A stretch of DNA of 64,000 nucleotides from Vreelandella stevensii S18214 (GCF_000275725.1 NZ_AJTS01000020.1:1-64000), one strand, 5' to 3'. Positions 8,158 through 16,907 are shown, numbered from the stretch's first letter. Numbers and translations are program-made. The notes: generated from the sequence alone by a model not told the origin.

Positions 8158-8410
8158 GGGCAACACCTGGGAAGCGTATGAGGCCATGCGCGAAAAGGAC
8201 AAACGATTACACAAGGCCTTGTGCAAACTACTCAAGGAGATGCTGCGATCTGAGGATCCGTCTTCCGGCTTTGGCAAGCCTGAACCACTGAAACACAACC
8301 TCGCTGGGCTATGGTCTAAGCGCATATCGCAAAAGGATCGTTTGATCTATCGGTTCGACGAACGGTCCATTTATATTTTTGCTATTGGTGGTCACTACGA
8401 TCAGTTTTGA
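8138..8410 (+). CDS. yoeB: YoeB-family mRNA interferase toxin
   Basis: 90 residues, RelE/ParE superfamily, Txe/YoeB type, a ribosome-dependent endoribonuclease. The signature GKPEPLKHNLAGLWSKRI is present. Catalytic residues of E. coli YoeB (Glu46, Arg65, His83, Tyr84) correspond to E49, R68, H86 and Y87 here, so the toxin looks active. It overlaps yefM by 20 bases. A 14-base copy of tRNA-Ser sequence lies 15 bases after its stop codon. Confidence 0.94.
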   Translation: MRSLVFEGNTWEAYEAMREKDKRLHKALCKLLKEMLRSEDPSSGFGKPEPLKHNLAGLWSKRISQKDRLIYRFDERSIYIFAIGGHYDQF

Positions 8411-8425
8411 TGCTGGACACAGTGA

Positions 8426-8439
8426 AAGACCGGTGCATT
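8426..8439. repeat. 14-bp copy of tRNA-Ser internal sequence, possible attachment-site remnant
   Basis: The stretch AAGACCGGTGCATT here is identical to 8577-8590 inside the tRNA-Ser gene, in the same orientation, 151 bases away. It matches the tRNA segment leading into the anticodon arm. A chance match of this length over such a short span is unlikely. It could be the scar of site-specific integration next to the yefM-yoeB pair. Confidence 0.5.
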
Positions 8440-8481
8440 GTATTGAGGGCTTACCAGGGAGGAGGCGCAGGGCTTAAAACG

Positions 8482-8512
8482 AAAAAAGCCCCTGACGAAT
8501 CAGGAGCTTTTT
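8482..8512 (-). terminator. Rho-independent terminator of tRNA-Ser
   Basis: On the minus strand an 8-bp stem with one G-T pair (AGCTCCTG / CAGGGGCT, loop ATTCGT) is followed by six T. It begins 13 bases after the tRNA 3' end. Confidence 0.92.
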
Positions 8513-8520
8513 CAAATAAG

Positions 8521-8611
8521 TGGCGGAGGGACAGGGATTCGAACCCTGGATAGGCTATTAACCTATGCCGGTTTTCAAGACCGGTGCATTCAACCGCTCT
8601 GCCATCCCTCC
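8521..8611 (-). tRNA. tRNA-Ser (anticodon UGA)
   Basis: 91 bases including an encoded CCA. The acceptor stem GGAGGGA / TCCCTCC pairs fully. The anticodon loop CTTGAAA gives UGA, reading UCA-type serine codons. A long variable arm (CATAGGTTAATAGCCTATC region) is typical for serine tRNA, and the T arm has GGTTCGAATCC. It is followed by a terminator and carries, near its anticodon arm, the 14 bases repeated at 8426-8439. Confidence 0.97.
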
Positions 8612-8669
8612 GGCTTATGGGTGCGTATAATAACAGCTTTCCCTTGGAAGTCAACGCCTTTTGAATCAA

Positions 8670-10376
8670 TTAGTAGAGTCTTAAGCCTACCCGGGTAATG
8701 TCGCCGCCTTCCATCTCGCTGACCACCCAGTGAATGCCGTGCCAGTCCACGTCGTCCCCCACCACCGGGTGGCCGCCTACCCGCAGGGAGACGAACTCGG
8801 CCAGGGTCATCTTCTGCTCGCCGGGGCTCAGGGTCAGGCCGTAGGCCTGGGCAATGTCTTGCATCTGAGCGGTACCGTCCAGGGTAAAGGTACCGAAGAA
8901 CGCCCGCTCCTGCTTGAGCTTGGCATCGCCATTGAACAAGCGGTTCAGTGCCACCAGGTCTTCACTGCGACCAATCACGCAGATCACATCCCCCAGCTTC
9001 AGTCGGGTGCTGCCCTTGGGGTGGAGCATGACGTGGTTGCGGAACAGCGACGAGATCAATGCGCCCGAGGGAAACCGCAGTAGCCGGATAGGAACATCAT
9101 CCAAGTCCTGGTTTTCCACCGTGTAGACGAACATTTCAAAATCGTTTTCCGGCAGGATGCCCAACGGGCCGCGCCGATTGGGCGTGGTGCCCACGGGCAT
9201 CTGCACTTTCAACCAGCGGGCCACCAGGTTGAGCGAACCGCCTTGAATCAGTAGCGACATCAGCACCACGGCGAAGGCCACGTTGAAGTAGAGCGAGGCA
9301 TTTTCGACGCCGCCAATAACCGGGAAAATGGCCAGCACGATGGGCACGGCACCCCGCAAGCCTACCCAGGCAATAAAGAAGGTCTCGCGCCAGCGGAACT
9401 TGAAGAACGGCTTGATGGTGATCAGTACCGCCAGCGGCCGCGCGACAAAGATCAGTGCCAATGCCACTAAACTGGCCGGCAGCGCGACTTCCCAGAGCTG
9501 GCTGGGTGTCACCAACAGGCCCAGCACCAGGAACAGGCCGATCTGGCTTAACCAGGCCAGCCCGTCATGCACCGGTAGAATGAAGTTGAGGTGCCTGCCT
9601 GGCTGATTGCCGATCATCAACCCGGCTAGGTAAATGGCCAGGAAGCCGCTGCCGCCCAGCACGCTGGTAAGGCCAAAGACACTGAACCCCAGGGCAAGCG
9701 CTAGCATGGAGTAGAGGCCTGGCGCCAGGTCCAGCCAGCGCAACAACTTGGCGCTACCCCAGCCGCCTGCCACGCCCACCAGCAGGCCGATGCCGAACTG
9801 AGAAACGAAGAACATCAACGTCTCGCTAATGCCGCCAATATCCCCCACCAGCATCTCGACCAGCATCAGCGTCAGGAAAATCGCCATCGGGTCGTTGGTG
9901 CCTGATTCGATCTCCAGCGTTGCCCCAACCCGCTCGTTCAGGTTCACCCCACGGCCACTGAGCATCGAGAACACGGCCGCCGCGTCGGTGGAGCCGACGA
10001 TGGCCCCCACTAGCAGCCCCTGAATCAAGGTGAGGTCGAAGACCCACATGGCGATAACGCCCACGATGGCGCTGGTGATGAACACACCAAGCGTTGCCAG
10101 CGAAAGGGCTGGACGAAACCCCACGCGAAACGTCTTGAGTCGTGTACGTAACCCACCATCCAGCAGAATCATGGCCAGCGCCAGATGGCCGATGGTAAAG
10201 GCCATGGAGTAGTCATCGAACTCGAGACCCAATAAGCCCTCCTCTCCGGCCAGCATGCCCAGCCCCAGGAAGATCAGCAGCAGCGGCACGCCCATCATGG
10301 AGGACAAGCGGCTCGCCAGAATGCTGAGCGCCATGAGGGAACCGCCTACCAGAAAGAAGGTATAAATTGCGTCCAT
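8670..10376 (-). CDS. nhaP2: Potassium/proton antiporter, CvrA/NhaP2 type
   Basis: 568 residues. A CPA1-type antiporter core of about 12 membrane segments (residues 1-390), including the ion-binding area around VGSTDAAAVFSML and IESGTNDPMAIFL, is followed by a cytoplasmic TrkA-C-like regulatory region and a C-terminal CorC/HlyC-like domain. The family exports K+ (and other cations) in exchange for protons and protects against osmotic or alkaline stress, which suits a halophile. It is divergent from the THI5-like gene, separated by about 145 bases. Confidence 0.92.
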   Translation of the reverse strand: MDAIYTFFLVGGSLMALSILASRLSSMMGVPLLLIFLGLGMLAGEEGLLGLEFDDYSMAFTIGHLALAMILLDGGLRTRLKTFRVGFRPALSLATLGVFITSAIVGVIAMWVFDLTLIQGLLVGAIVGSTDAAAVFSMLSGRGVNLNERVGATLEIESGTNDPMAIFLTLMLVEMLVGDIGGISETLMFFVSQFGIGLLVGVAGGWGSAKLLRWLDLAPGLYSMLALALGFSVFGLTSVLGGSGFLAIYLAGLMIGNQPGRHLNFILPVHDGLAWLSQIGLFLVLGLLVTPSQLWEVALPASLVALALIFVARPLAVLITIKPFFKFRWRETFFIAWVGLRGAVPIVLAIFPVIGGVENASLYFNVAFAVVLMSLLIQGGSLNLVARWLKVQMPVGTTPNRRGPLGILPENDFEMFVYTVENQDLDDVPIRLLRFPSGALISSLFRNHVMLHPKGSTRLKLGDVICVIGRSEDLVALNRLFNGDAKLKQERAFFGTFTLDGTAQMQDIAQAYGLTLSPGEQKMTLAEFVSLRVGGHPVVGDDVDWHGIHWVVSEMEGGDITRVGLRLY

Positions 10377-10521
10377 GAGTCTCCGTCTCTACATCAATGC
10401 CGTTCTATTATTGCATGCCCAAGCGGATTTTACTGGGCGAGTTGGCCAGATGGCCCCAGGGCTAGCCAGAGACTTCCCCAGACAGCTAAACTCCGCCGTC
10501 GTACCCTCTGGAGTTCAGGTT

Positions 10522-11730
10522 ATGTTGAACGCATTATTGCGTGCCCGTTCCATCGTCACCCTGGTGCTAACGGTTTTTTTATTATTTTCAATTTCAGCCA
10601 CTTACGCAAATGATACAGAAACACCCGACACTCGCCCCGCCCCCTTGCAGCTTGAAAGTGATCTGGTGCTGCCTGAAGGGCTGTGGCCAAGCACTCCACC
10701 CCCCGAGGTAGAAGCGGCGCCCATCGGAAGCAACGAGCCTGACACAGCTGCCCCGGAACAAGCGTCCAGTGAAGACGATGCGCCTAGCATGGCACTGGTG
10801 CCTCCCCCGCCTCTGGACCCACCGCCCATGAAGCACCTGAGCCTGATGCTCGATTGGTACTTGAGCCCCCAGCATGCCCCCCTGATCGTTGCCAAGGAGC
10901 GCGGGCTGTTTGCGCTGCAAGGGCTGGAGGTGGAACTACAGACGCCCGCCGACCCGGCTATCGCCATCAAGCTGCTGGCGGCCGGCGAGGTAGACCTGGC
11001 GCTCTCACGCCAGCCGCTGCTGCACCTGAATGTGCATGATGGCGCGCCCATCGTACGGATTGCCACGCTGGTCGAAACCCCGTTGAATGCCGTGATCGTG
11101 GCAGGCACCGCCACCTCGCCCGACCCACTTCAGGGATTGGGCAGAGTTCACTATGGCTTCTCGACCCGCGAAGGACGCGACCTGCTGGCGGAACCGCTGG
11201 TGCCCCTGTCGCTGCGGCAAATCGATGAGTTCTTGCCCGCCGAAAACGTCCACTTCGATGCGGCCGGCGCCCTACGCGAAGGGCGCGTCGACGCCATTGC
11301 CGACGGCTTTTATCTGACCCTGCCGGAAGAGCTGGCCTCAGACGGTATCGTCACCCACACGGTGCGTTATCAAGCGCTCGACATTCCCCGCCATGATGGC
11401 CTGATCCTGCTGGCCAACAGCGATTCTGTCGCGCGGCGGGCAGCCACCTGGTCGCGTCTGGTGACCGCACTGGAAGAGGCCAGCAACTGGATCGTCGACC
11501 ACCCCGACGAGGCCTGGCAACTAGTGATCAACACTCAGCCAGTGCTCGACAACCCGGTCAACCAGGGCGCTTGGGCAAATATCGTGCGCCGCCTGGCGCT
11601 GAGCCCGGCCGCCCTGGATGAGCGTCGTTACAGCGCCTTCGAACGTTACCTGCTGGTCTCCGGCACGATAGAGGCCACGCTGCCTGCCTCGCGGCTGGCC
11701 ATTAATCCGCATACCCTGGCCGAGCCATAA
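10522..11730 (+). CDS. ABC transporter substrate-binding protein, NMT1/THI5-like
   Basis: 402 residues from the ATG at 10522, with an N-terminal hydrophobic segment (SIVTLVLTVFLLFSI) acting as signal or anchor. Then comes an unusual Pro- and acid-rich linker of about 75 residues, ending in ALVPPPPLDPPPMKH. The THI5/NMT1 periplasmic binding fold starts at LSLMLDWYLSPQHAPLIVAKE, the typical motif of thiamine-pyrimidine binding proteins. No permease or ATPase gene is adjacent, so it is an orphan in this window. It lies 21 bases before the nuclease gene and may share its transcript. Confidence 0.85.
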   Translation: MLNALLRARSIVTLVLTVFLLFSISATYANDTETPDTRPAPLQLESDLVLPEGLWPSTPPPEVEAAPIGSNEPDTAAPEQASSEDDAPSMALVPPPPLDPPPMKHLSLMLDWYLSPQHAPLIVAKERGLFALQGLEVELQTPADPAIAIKLLAAGEVDLALSRQPLLHLNVHDGAPIVRIATLVETPLNAVIVAGTATSPDPLQGLGRVHYGFSTREGRDLLAEPLVPLSLRQIDEFLPAENVHFDAAGALREGRVDAIADGFYLTLPEELASDGIVTHTVRYQALDIPRHDGLILLANSDSVARRAATWSRLVTALEEASNWIVDHPDEAWQLVINTQPVLDNPVNQGAWANIVRRLALSPAALDERRYSAFERYLLVSGTIEATLPASRLAINPHTLAEP

Positions 11731-11751
11731 GCACGCCCAGGCGGGAGCCGC

Positions 11752-13140
11752 ATGAACGATACGCCACTGATTTTCATCGACATAGAAACCACCGGCACAC
11801 GCGCTACCCGTGACCGCATCACGGAAATTGCCGCCTTGAAAATGGTGGGCGGTCACGTCGTGGAGCGCTGGGTAAGCCTGATTCAGCCCACAACGGGAGT
11901 ACCTGCCCATATCAGCCGACTGACAGGGATCGACGATGCAATGCTCAAGGATGCGCCCACCTTTGCTTGCATTGCCGAGGAGCTCAACGGATGGCTGGGG
12001 CGTGACACGCTGGTGGCGCACAACGCCCGCTTCGATGCAGGCTTCCTGCGCAACGAGTTCAAACGCGCCGGGATTGCTTACCGCCCCAGGGTAATCTGCA
12101 CTCTACGCCTTGCCCGGCGACTGGCACCGCAGATGCCTAGGCACAATCTGACGGCATTGCTGGCCCATTACGACGTTCCCAGAACCAACGCCCACCGAGC
12201 CGAAGAGGATGCGCAAGCCCTGTGGGGCCTTTGGCAAACCTGGCAACAGCGGTTCGATACGCCCACCTGGCAGGCGGCGCTGGCTGACGAACAGCGTCAC
12301 CGCAGCCTGCCCGCACACCTTCCCAGCGAGCAGCTGGCGGGGCTGCCGGAAGCACCGGGTGTCTACCTGTTTTATGGGCACAACCGCCTGCCACTCTATG
12401 TGGGAAAGAGCGTCAACCTGCGCTTGCGGGTGCTCGGCCACTTCCAGCGTGATCATCAGGATGACAAGGAGATGCGCCTGGCCCAGCAGATCCAGCACGT
12501 GGAATGGCAGGAAACGGCCGGTGACCTGAGCGCCCAACTGCGTGAAGCGCAGCTGGTCAAGCAGTTGATGCCCATCATGAACCGCCAGCTACGCCGCCAA
12601 GGCAAGCTACACACCTGGTACTGGCCAGACGATGCGGCGCAGCCCACGTTGGCCAATGGCAAGCTGCTAGGGCAACCGCAGCCGGGCAAGCTGTTTGGCC
12701 TGTTCCGCAGCGCCAGGGAAGCCAAGGAGGCACTGCGCCATTTGGCCGAAGCGCATCAGCTCTGCCCGCAGGTATTGGGGCTGGAAAAGGGCAAGGGCCG
12801 CTGTTTTGCCCACCAGTTGGGGCGATGCCGGGGGGCGTGTTGCGGCGAGGAAACACGCGTGGCGCACACGCTGCGTGCCCAGCAGGCGCTGGCGGGCCTG
12901 CAGATCAGCGCCTGGCCGTGGTCTGGCCGTATCATTCTGCGCGAACAGAGCCGCCCAACGGGTCCGGCGGCCTATCACTTGGTCGATCACTGGTGCTATC
13001 TGGGCAGCGCCCCATCGCGGCAGGCGGCGCTGGCGTTGAACACACCTGCCGGGCAGTTCGACATGGATACCTACCGCATTCTCAACCGCTTCATCCGCGA
13101 TGCCGACCAACACGGGCTGTCGATAGAGCCGCTGGGTTGA
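11752..13140 (+). CDS. DnaQ-like exonuclease fused to a GIY-YIG (UvrC/Cho-like) nuclease
   Basis: 462 residues. The N-terminal 3'-5' exonuclease of the DEDDh type shows D10 and E12 in FIDIETTG, D95 in HNARFDAGF, and H148 and D153 in AHRAEEDAQAL. From about residue 198 a GIY-YIG domain follows (GVY at 203-205, YVG at 216-218, then LRLRV and the distal Glu in LREAQLVKQ), then a C-terminal part with a cysteine cluster (CFAHQLGRCRGACCGEE) as found in Cho-like proteins. Such fusions are probably nucleotide-excision repair nucleases. It is separate from the replicative dnaQ at 19622. Confidence 0.92.
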   Translation: MNDTPLIFIDIETTGTRATRDRITEIAALKMVGGHVVERWVSLIQPTTGVPAHISRLTGIDDAMLKDAPTFACIAEELNGWLGRDTLVAHNARFDAGFLRNEFKRAGIAYRPRVICTLRLARRLAPQMPRHNLTALLAHYDVPRTNAHRAEEDAQALWGLWQTWQQRFDTPTWQAALADEQRHRSLPAHLPSEQLAGLPEAPGVYLFYGHNRLPLYVGKSVNLRLRVLGHFQRDHQDDKEMRLAQQIQHVEWQETAGDLSAQLREAQLVKQLMPIMNRQLRRQGKLHTWYWPDDAAQPTLANGKLLGQPQPGKLFGLFRSAREAKEALRHLAEAHQLCPQVLGLEKGKGRCFAHQLGRCRGACCGEETRVAHTLRAQQALAGLQISAWPWSGRIILREQSRPTGPAAYHLVDHWCYLGSAPSRQAALALNTPAGQFDMDTYRILNRFIRDADQHGLSIEPLG

Positions 13141-13176
13141 GTGGCTGGATTGGTGGCTGGATGGAGTGGGCTAGCG

Positions 13177-13983
13177 TCAGGAGTGCGCCGCAATAAAAGC
13201 GTCGATCCCCTGTTGAAACGCTTCTGGCTGGTCAGCATGCAGCCAATGCCCAGCATTCTTCAGCGTCACCAGGCGGGCCCGTGGCAGCACTTCACGTAGC
13301 CTGGGCAGCATTTCATCCGTCACGTAGTGAGAGTTGGCCCCACGCAGCACCAGCGCTGGCCCCTCATAGGCAGCCTCTCCTTCCGGCTCACCGATGATGT
13401 GCTCATAGCCACGCTGAATCTCGTCCAGCCCCACGCGAATGCTCATCCCCCCCTGCTCGTCTCGTACCAGGTTAGTGGCCAGGAACAGTCGCGTGGGCCG
13501 CTCGCTGACATGCTCCGCCAATAGCGCATCGGCTTCTCGGCGGTTGGCAGGCTTGGCGTCTCTGACGCGATTCAGCGCCGCGAACACATCGTCATGACCA
13601 TGCTGGTAGGCCACCGGGGCGATATCGGCCACCATCAGCGACAGGCAGCGCTCGGGGGCTTGCCGAGCTAGCGTCATGGCCACTTTTCCGCCCATGGAGT
13701 GGCCAAGAACATGCGCGTCCTCGATGGAGAGCTTGTCCATCACGGCCAGCACGTCATCACTCATGGCGGTGTAGCGCATGCCTTCGGCATGGGGCGAGCG
13801 GCCATGATTGCGCAGATCCACCGCCACCACCCGGCGCTTGCGCTGCCACACCTTGAGATGCGAGCGCCAGTTGTCGGCACTTCCCAACAATCCATGAATG
13901 ACGATCAGCGGCGCTTGCTCAGGTACTTCCACCTCGGCGGGCAGATCGATCACGTGCAGGTCGACAGTGGCCTGTTCGGTCAT
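13177..13983 (-). CDS. ybfF: YbfF-family alpha/beta hydrolase (esterase)
   Basis: 268 residues. The oxyanion motif HGLLGS is at 30-35, VAVDLRNHGRSPH follows, and the nucleophile Ser96 is in LGHSMGGK; the catalytic His is in KNAGHWLHADQP. This matches E. coli YbfF, an esterase active on acyl-CoA and short esters in vitro. It is minus-strand, 16 bases downstream of yhhQ, and could be cotranscribed with it; nothing else links the two. Confidence 0.92.
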   Translation of the reverse strand: MTEQATVDLHVIDLPAEVEVPEQAPLIVIHGLLGSADNWRSHLKVWQRKRRVVAVDLRNHGRSPHAEGMRYTAMSDDVLAVMDKLSIEDAHVLGHSMGGKVAMTLARQAPERCLSLMVADIAPVAYQHGHDDVFAALNRVRDAKPANRREADALLAEHVSERPTRLFLATNLVRDEQGGMSIRVGLDEIQRGYEHIIGEPEGEAAYEGPALVLRGANSHYVTDEMLPRLREVLPRARLVTLKNAGHWLHADQPEAFQQGIDAFIAAHS

Positions 13984-13999
13984 GGGGGCTCCTTGATGA

Positions 14000-14668
14000 T
14001 TAAGCGGTGCGTGGTTCGGCGTCTGTCTGGCCGGTCCATACCACCAGCCTGCGCGTCAGCCACGCCAGCAATAAGCCGTACAGCGGCAGGAAGAACAGCA
14101 GGCTGATCGCCAGTTTGATGACGTAATCCACCGTGGCAATTTCCACCCAGTGGGCGGCCATGAACGGGTCGGGACTGTTGTAAAAGGCGGTCGCAAAAAA
14201 GGCAAAGGTATCCGCCAGGTTACCCAGGATGGTGGAGCAGACCGGCGCTACCCACCAGGCCCATTGGCGCAGTCGGTCAAAGACCTGCACATCCAGCAGT
14301 TGGCCCAGCACGTAGGCCAGGAAGCTGGCCAGGGCAATCCGCGCCACGAACAGGTTCCACTCGCCCAACGCCTCCAGGCCCGCGAAACTGCCACGGGGAA
14401 ACACCACTGACACTACATAGGATACCAGCAGCGCGGGAAACATGACCCGTAATACGATGGTGCGTGCCGGTCCTTTACCAAACAGGCGGACGGTCAGGTC
14501 GGTGGCCAGAAAGATGAACGGAAAGCTGAAGGCTCCCCAGGTGGTGTGAAAGCCGAACAGCGTAAAGGGAAGCTGCACCAGATAGTTGCTGGCGGCAATG
14601 ATGGCAATATGGAAAAGGACCATTACCGTCAGGCAACGGCGATGCTGAAGATCGGTGAGCGCAAACAT
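14000..14668 (-). CDS. yhhQ: Queuosine precursor transporter YhhQ (VUT family)
   Basis: 222 residues with about six membrane segments, COG1738/VUT family. It imports 7-cyano- or 7-aminomethyl-7-deazaguanine (preQ0/preQ1) for queuosine in tRNA. Typical segments are FGFHTTWGAFSFPFIFLATDL and the later WVAPVCSTILGNLADTFAF. The 5' leader carries a preQ1-I riboswitch whose last helix uses the ribosome binding site, which confirms the substrate group independently of the protein. Confidence 0.93.
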   Translation of the reverse strand: MFALTDLQHRRCLTVMVLFHIAIIAASNYLVQLPFTLFGFHTTWGAFSFPFIFLATDLTVRLFGKGPARTIVLRVMFPALLVSYVVSVVFPRGSFAGLEALGEWNLFVARIALASFLAYVLGQLLDVQVFDRLRQWAWWVAPVCSTILGNLADTFAFFATAFYNSPDPFMAAHWVEIATVDYVIKLAISLLFFLPLYGLLLAWLTRRLVVWTGQTDAEPRTA

Positions 14669-14677
14669 GGAGCGAGA

Positions 14678-14713
14678 CCTTTTTTTGGTGGCAAGAGGGG
14701 TTAGGGAACCCTC
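14678..14713 (-). promoter_or_regulatory. preQ1-I riboswitch
   Basis: In the yhhQ leader, minus strand: P1 5' strand GAGGG, loop TTCCCTAAC, P1 3' strand CCCTC, then the A-rich tail TTGCCACCAAAAAAAGG. This parallels the known preQ1-I layout (stem, loop ending in UAACCCC, A-rich strand, final AGG pairing back to the loop). The terminal AAAGG is also the ribosome site, nine bases before the ATG, so ligand binding should block translation of the transporter. Confidence 0.85.
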
Positions 14714-14745
14714 GTGAACAGCGTAATGACGCTACTGGGGCGCGC

Positions 14746-14773
14746 ATTATACGCCTTCTCGCTGGTAATGAAA
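14746..14773 (-). promoter_or_regulatory. Sigma-70 promoter of yhhQ
   Basis: Minus strand: a perfect TATAAT at 14751-14746 and a weak TTTCAT -35 at 14773-14768 with 16 bases between. The start would be near 14738, giving a leader of about 70 bases that contains the whole riboswitch. Confidence 0.65.
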
Positions 14774-14806
14774 GCCGCCCAGGCTATCCGGGCGGCCAAC
14801 CTGGTT

Positions 14807-16723
14807 TCAGTCCTGCTGCGGCTTCGCTTGCTCAGCGGCACCGATCTGACGCTGGCACATGGCTTCATGCACGTCATCGAGACTGGTGGGGTCATCGATG
14901 GTCGATGGAATACCGTAGGACTTGCCATCGGCGATATTGCGCAGCAGCTTGCGCAATATTTTGCCCGAACGGGTTTTCGGTAGCCGATTGACCACCAGCA
15001 CCTGCTTGAAGCAGGCAATCGGGCCGATATGTTCACGCACCCGTTCGATGAGTTCGGCTTCCAGCGTCGCTTCGTCGCCCTGGAAGCCATCCTTGGGAAT
15101 GACCAGCCCTATCGGGAGCTGCCCTTTCAACTCGTCATGAATGCCAATCACCGCGCATTCGGCCACTGCGGGGTGTGCCCCCACCACTTCCTCCATTTCA
15201 CCGGTAGAGAGGCGATGCCCCGCCACATTGATCACGTCATCGGTGCGTCCCATGATGAACAGGTAGCCCTCCTCATCGAAATAGCCGCCATCCCCGGTCA
15301 GGTAAAAACCCGGGAAAGCCGCCATGTAAGCGCTGTGGAAACGCTGCGGATCACGCCATACGCCGATCAGACAGCCTGGCGGCAGCGGCTGCTTGATCAC
15401 CACGCTGCCCTGCTGCATGGCCTCAGCCTGTTCGCCGTCGCGATCCAGAATGCGTACGTCGAAACCGGGCACGGGATACGTGGCCGAACCGGCCTTGGTG
15501 GGCACGGCTTCGATGCCGGGCAAGTTGGCGGCAATCGGCCAGCCGGTTTCGGTTTGCCACCAGTGATCGATCACCGGTACGTCCAGCAGGTCATCCAGCC
15601 AATGAAACGTGGGAGGATCGAGCCGCTCCCCCGCCACATATAGATGTTTCAGGCTGCTGATATCATATTGCGAGAGTAGCCTGGCGTCCGGATCCTCTTT
15701 CTTGATGGCTCGGAATGCCGTGGGCGCTGTAAAGAAGCTCTTGACGCGGTACTCCTCGATCAGCCGCCAGAACGCCCCGGCATCCGGCGTGCGCACGGGC
15801 TTACCTTCGTATACCACCGTGGTGCAGCCACGTAGCAGCGGCGCGTAAACGATATAGGAGTGCCCGACGACCCACCCCACATCCGAAGCCGTGAACATCA
15901 CGTCGCCCGGCGCCAGGTCGTAAATGGCCTCCATGGAGTAGTGCAGCGCCACGGCGTAGCCACCCGTATCGCGCACCACGCCCTTGGGCTTGCCCGTGGT
16001 ACCGGAGGTGTAGAGGATATACAGCGGATCGGTCGCCTTGACGGGCACACAGTCGACGGCCTGGGCACTGGCTTCGAGCGTCGCCCAATCGTGATCCTCC
16101 GGCTGCAGCTCGGCCCGGTGGGCATCACGCTGGAACACCACGCACGCCTGGGGTTTGAAGCTACTCAGCTCGATGGCGCGCTCCACGATGGGCTTGTAAG
16201 GCAGCACCTTGTCGACCTCCACTCCGCAAGAAGCCGCAATGACTACCCTTGGCTCGGCATCTTCGATGCGTACCGCCAGCTCGTGGGGGGCAAAGCCGCC
16301 AAAGACCACGGAGTGCACCGCGCCCAGGCGGGCACAGGCGTACATGGCAATCAGCGCCTCCGGCACCATGGGCATGTAAATGATCACCCGGTCACCCTTG
16401 GTGACGCCCAGTTGCGCCAGGCCTCCGGCCACCTTGGCGACCCGGTCGCGTAGCTGGCGGTAAGTGAGCGTCTGTTTGCCGCGGGTAACCGGCGAGTCCC
16501 AGAAAATGGCCGCCTGTTCGCCGCGGCCCTGCTCTACGTGTACATCGATGGCAGCGTGGCAGATATTGAGCACGCCATCACCAAACCAGCGGGCATGCCG
16601 CTGTTCGTCATAGCTGAGGATAGTACTGGGGGGCGTATACCAGGGCAGTTTGCGAGCCTGTGCGGCCCAGAACGCTTCTGGCTGTTCAACCGACTGCTGG
16701 TAGATGGAGTGGTAACGGTTCAT
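14807..16723 (-). CDS. prpE: Propionate--CoA ligase / acetyl-CoA synthetase family
   Basis: 638 residues, an ANL adenylating enzyme: carboxylate + ATP + CoA to acyl-CoA. The N-terminal ACS segment opens with YHSIYQQSVEQPEAFW; the P-loop-like motif is LYILYTSGTTGKPKGVV; DHWWQTETGWPI and TGDGGYFDEEGY follow; the C-terminal KTRSGKILRKLLR holds the lysine that is acetylated in the family. Overall features match PrpE more than Acs. The divergent ArsR-type gene across a 276-base gap could control it. Confidence 0.9.
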   Translation of the reverse strand: MNRYHSIYQQSVEQPEAFWAAQARKLPWYTPPSTILSYDEQRHARWFGDGVLNICHAAIDVHVEQGRGEQAAIFWDSPVTRGKQTLTYRQLRDRVAKVAGGLAQLGVTKGDRVIIYMPMVPEALIAMYACARLGAVHSVVFGGFAPHELAVRIEDAEPRVVIAASCGVEVDKVLPYKPIVERAIELSSFKPQACVVFQRDAHRAELQPEDHDWATLEASAQAVDCVPVKATDPLYILYTSGTTGKPKGVVRDTGGYAVALHYSMEAIYDLAPGDVMFTASDVGWVVGHSYIVYAPLLRGCTTVVYEGKPVRTPDAGAFWRLIEEYRVKSFFTAPTAFRAIKKEDPDARLLSQYDISSLKHLYVAGERLDPPTFHWLDDLLDVPVIDHWWQTETGWPIAANLPGIEAVPTKAGSATYPVPGFDVRILDRDGEQAEAMQQGSVVIKQPLPPGCLIGVWRDPQRFHSAYMAAFPGFYLTGDGGYFDEEGYLFIMGRTDDVINVAGHRLSTGEMEEVVGAHPAVAECAVIGIHDELKGQLPIGLVIPKDGFQGDEATLEAELIERVREHIGPIACFKQVLVVNRLPKTRSGKILRKLLRNIADGKSYGIPSTIDDPTSLDDVHEAMCQRQIGAAEQAKPQQD

Positions 16724-16907
16724 GGCGGCCTTGTCATTGTTGTGAACTTGATTGTTGACACTCTACAAAGCAAAGCGCGCTTTCACCCTCATACTATGGG
16801 CTTAAATTCGACCAAAGCGAATATGGAAAAGAAAGATTGTCGACAAAAAATCGACGCTTACCATTGATAGAACGTTAATCGCGCATTTGGACAAAAAGCG
16901 CTAAATT

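Noticed and set aside
8451-8669. Open frame on the minus strand with a product containing RDGRAVECTGLENRH
   Set aside because: It is the translation of tRNA-Ser and its flanks, a well-known false gene.
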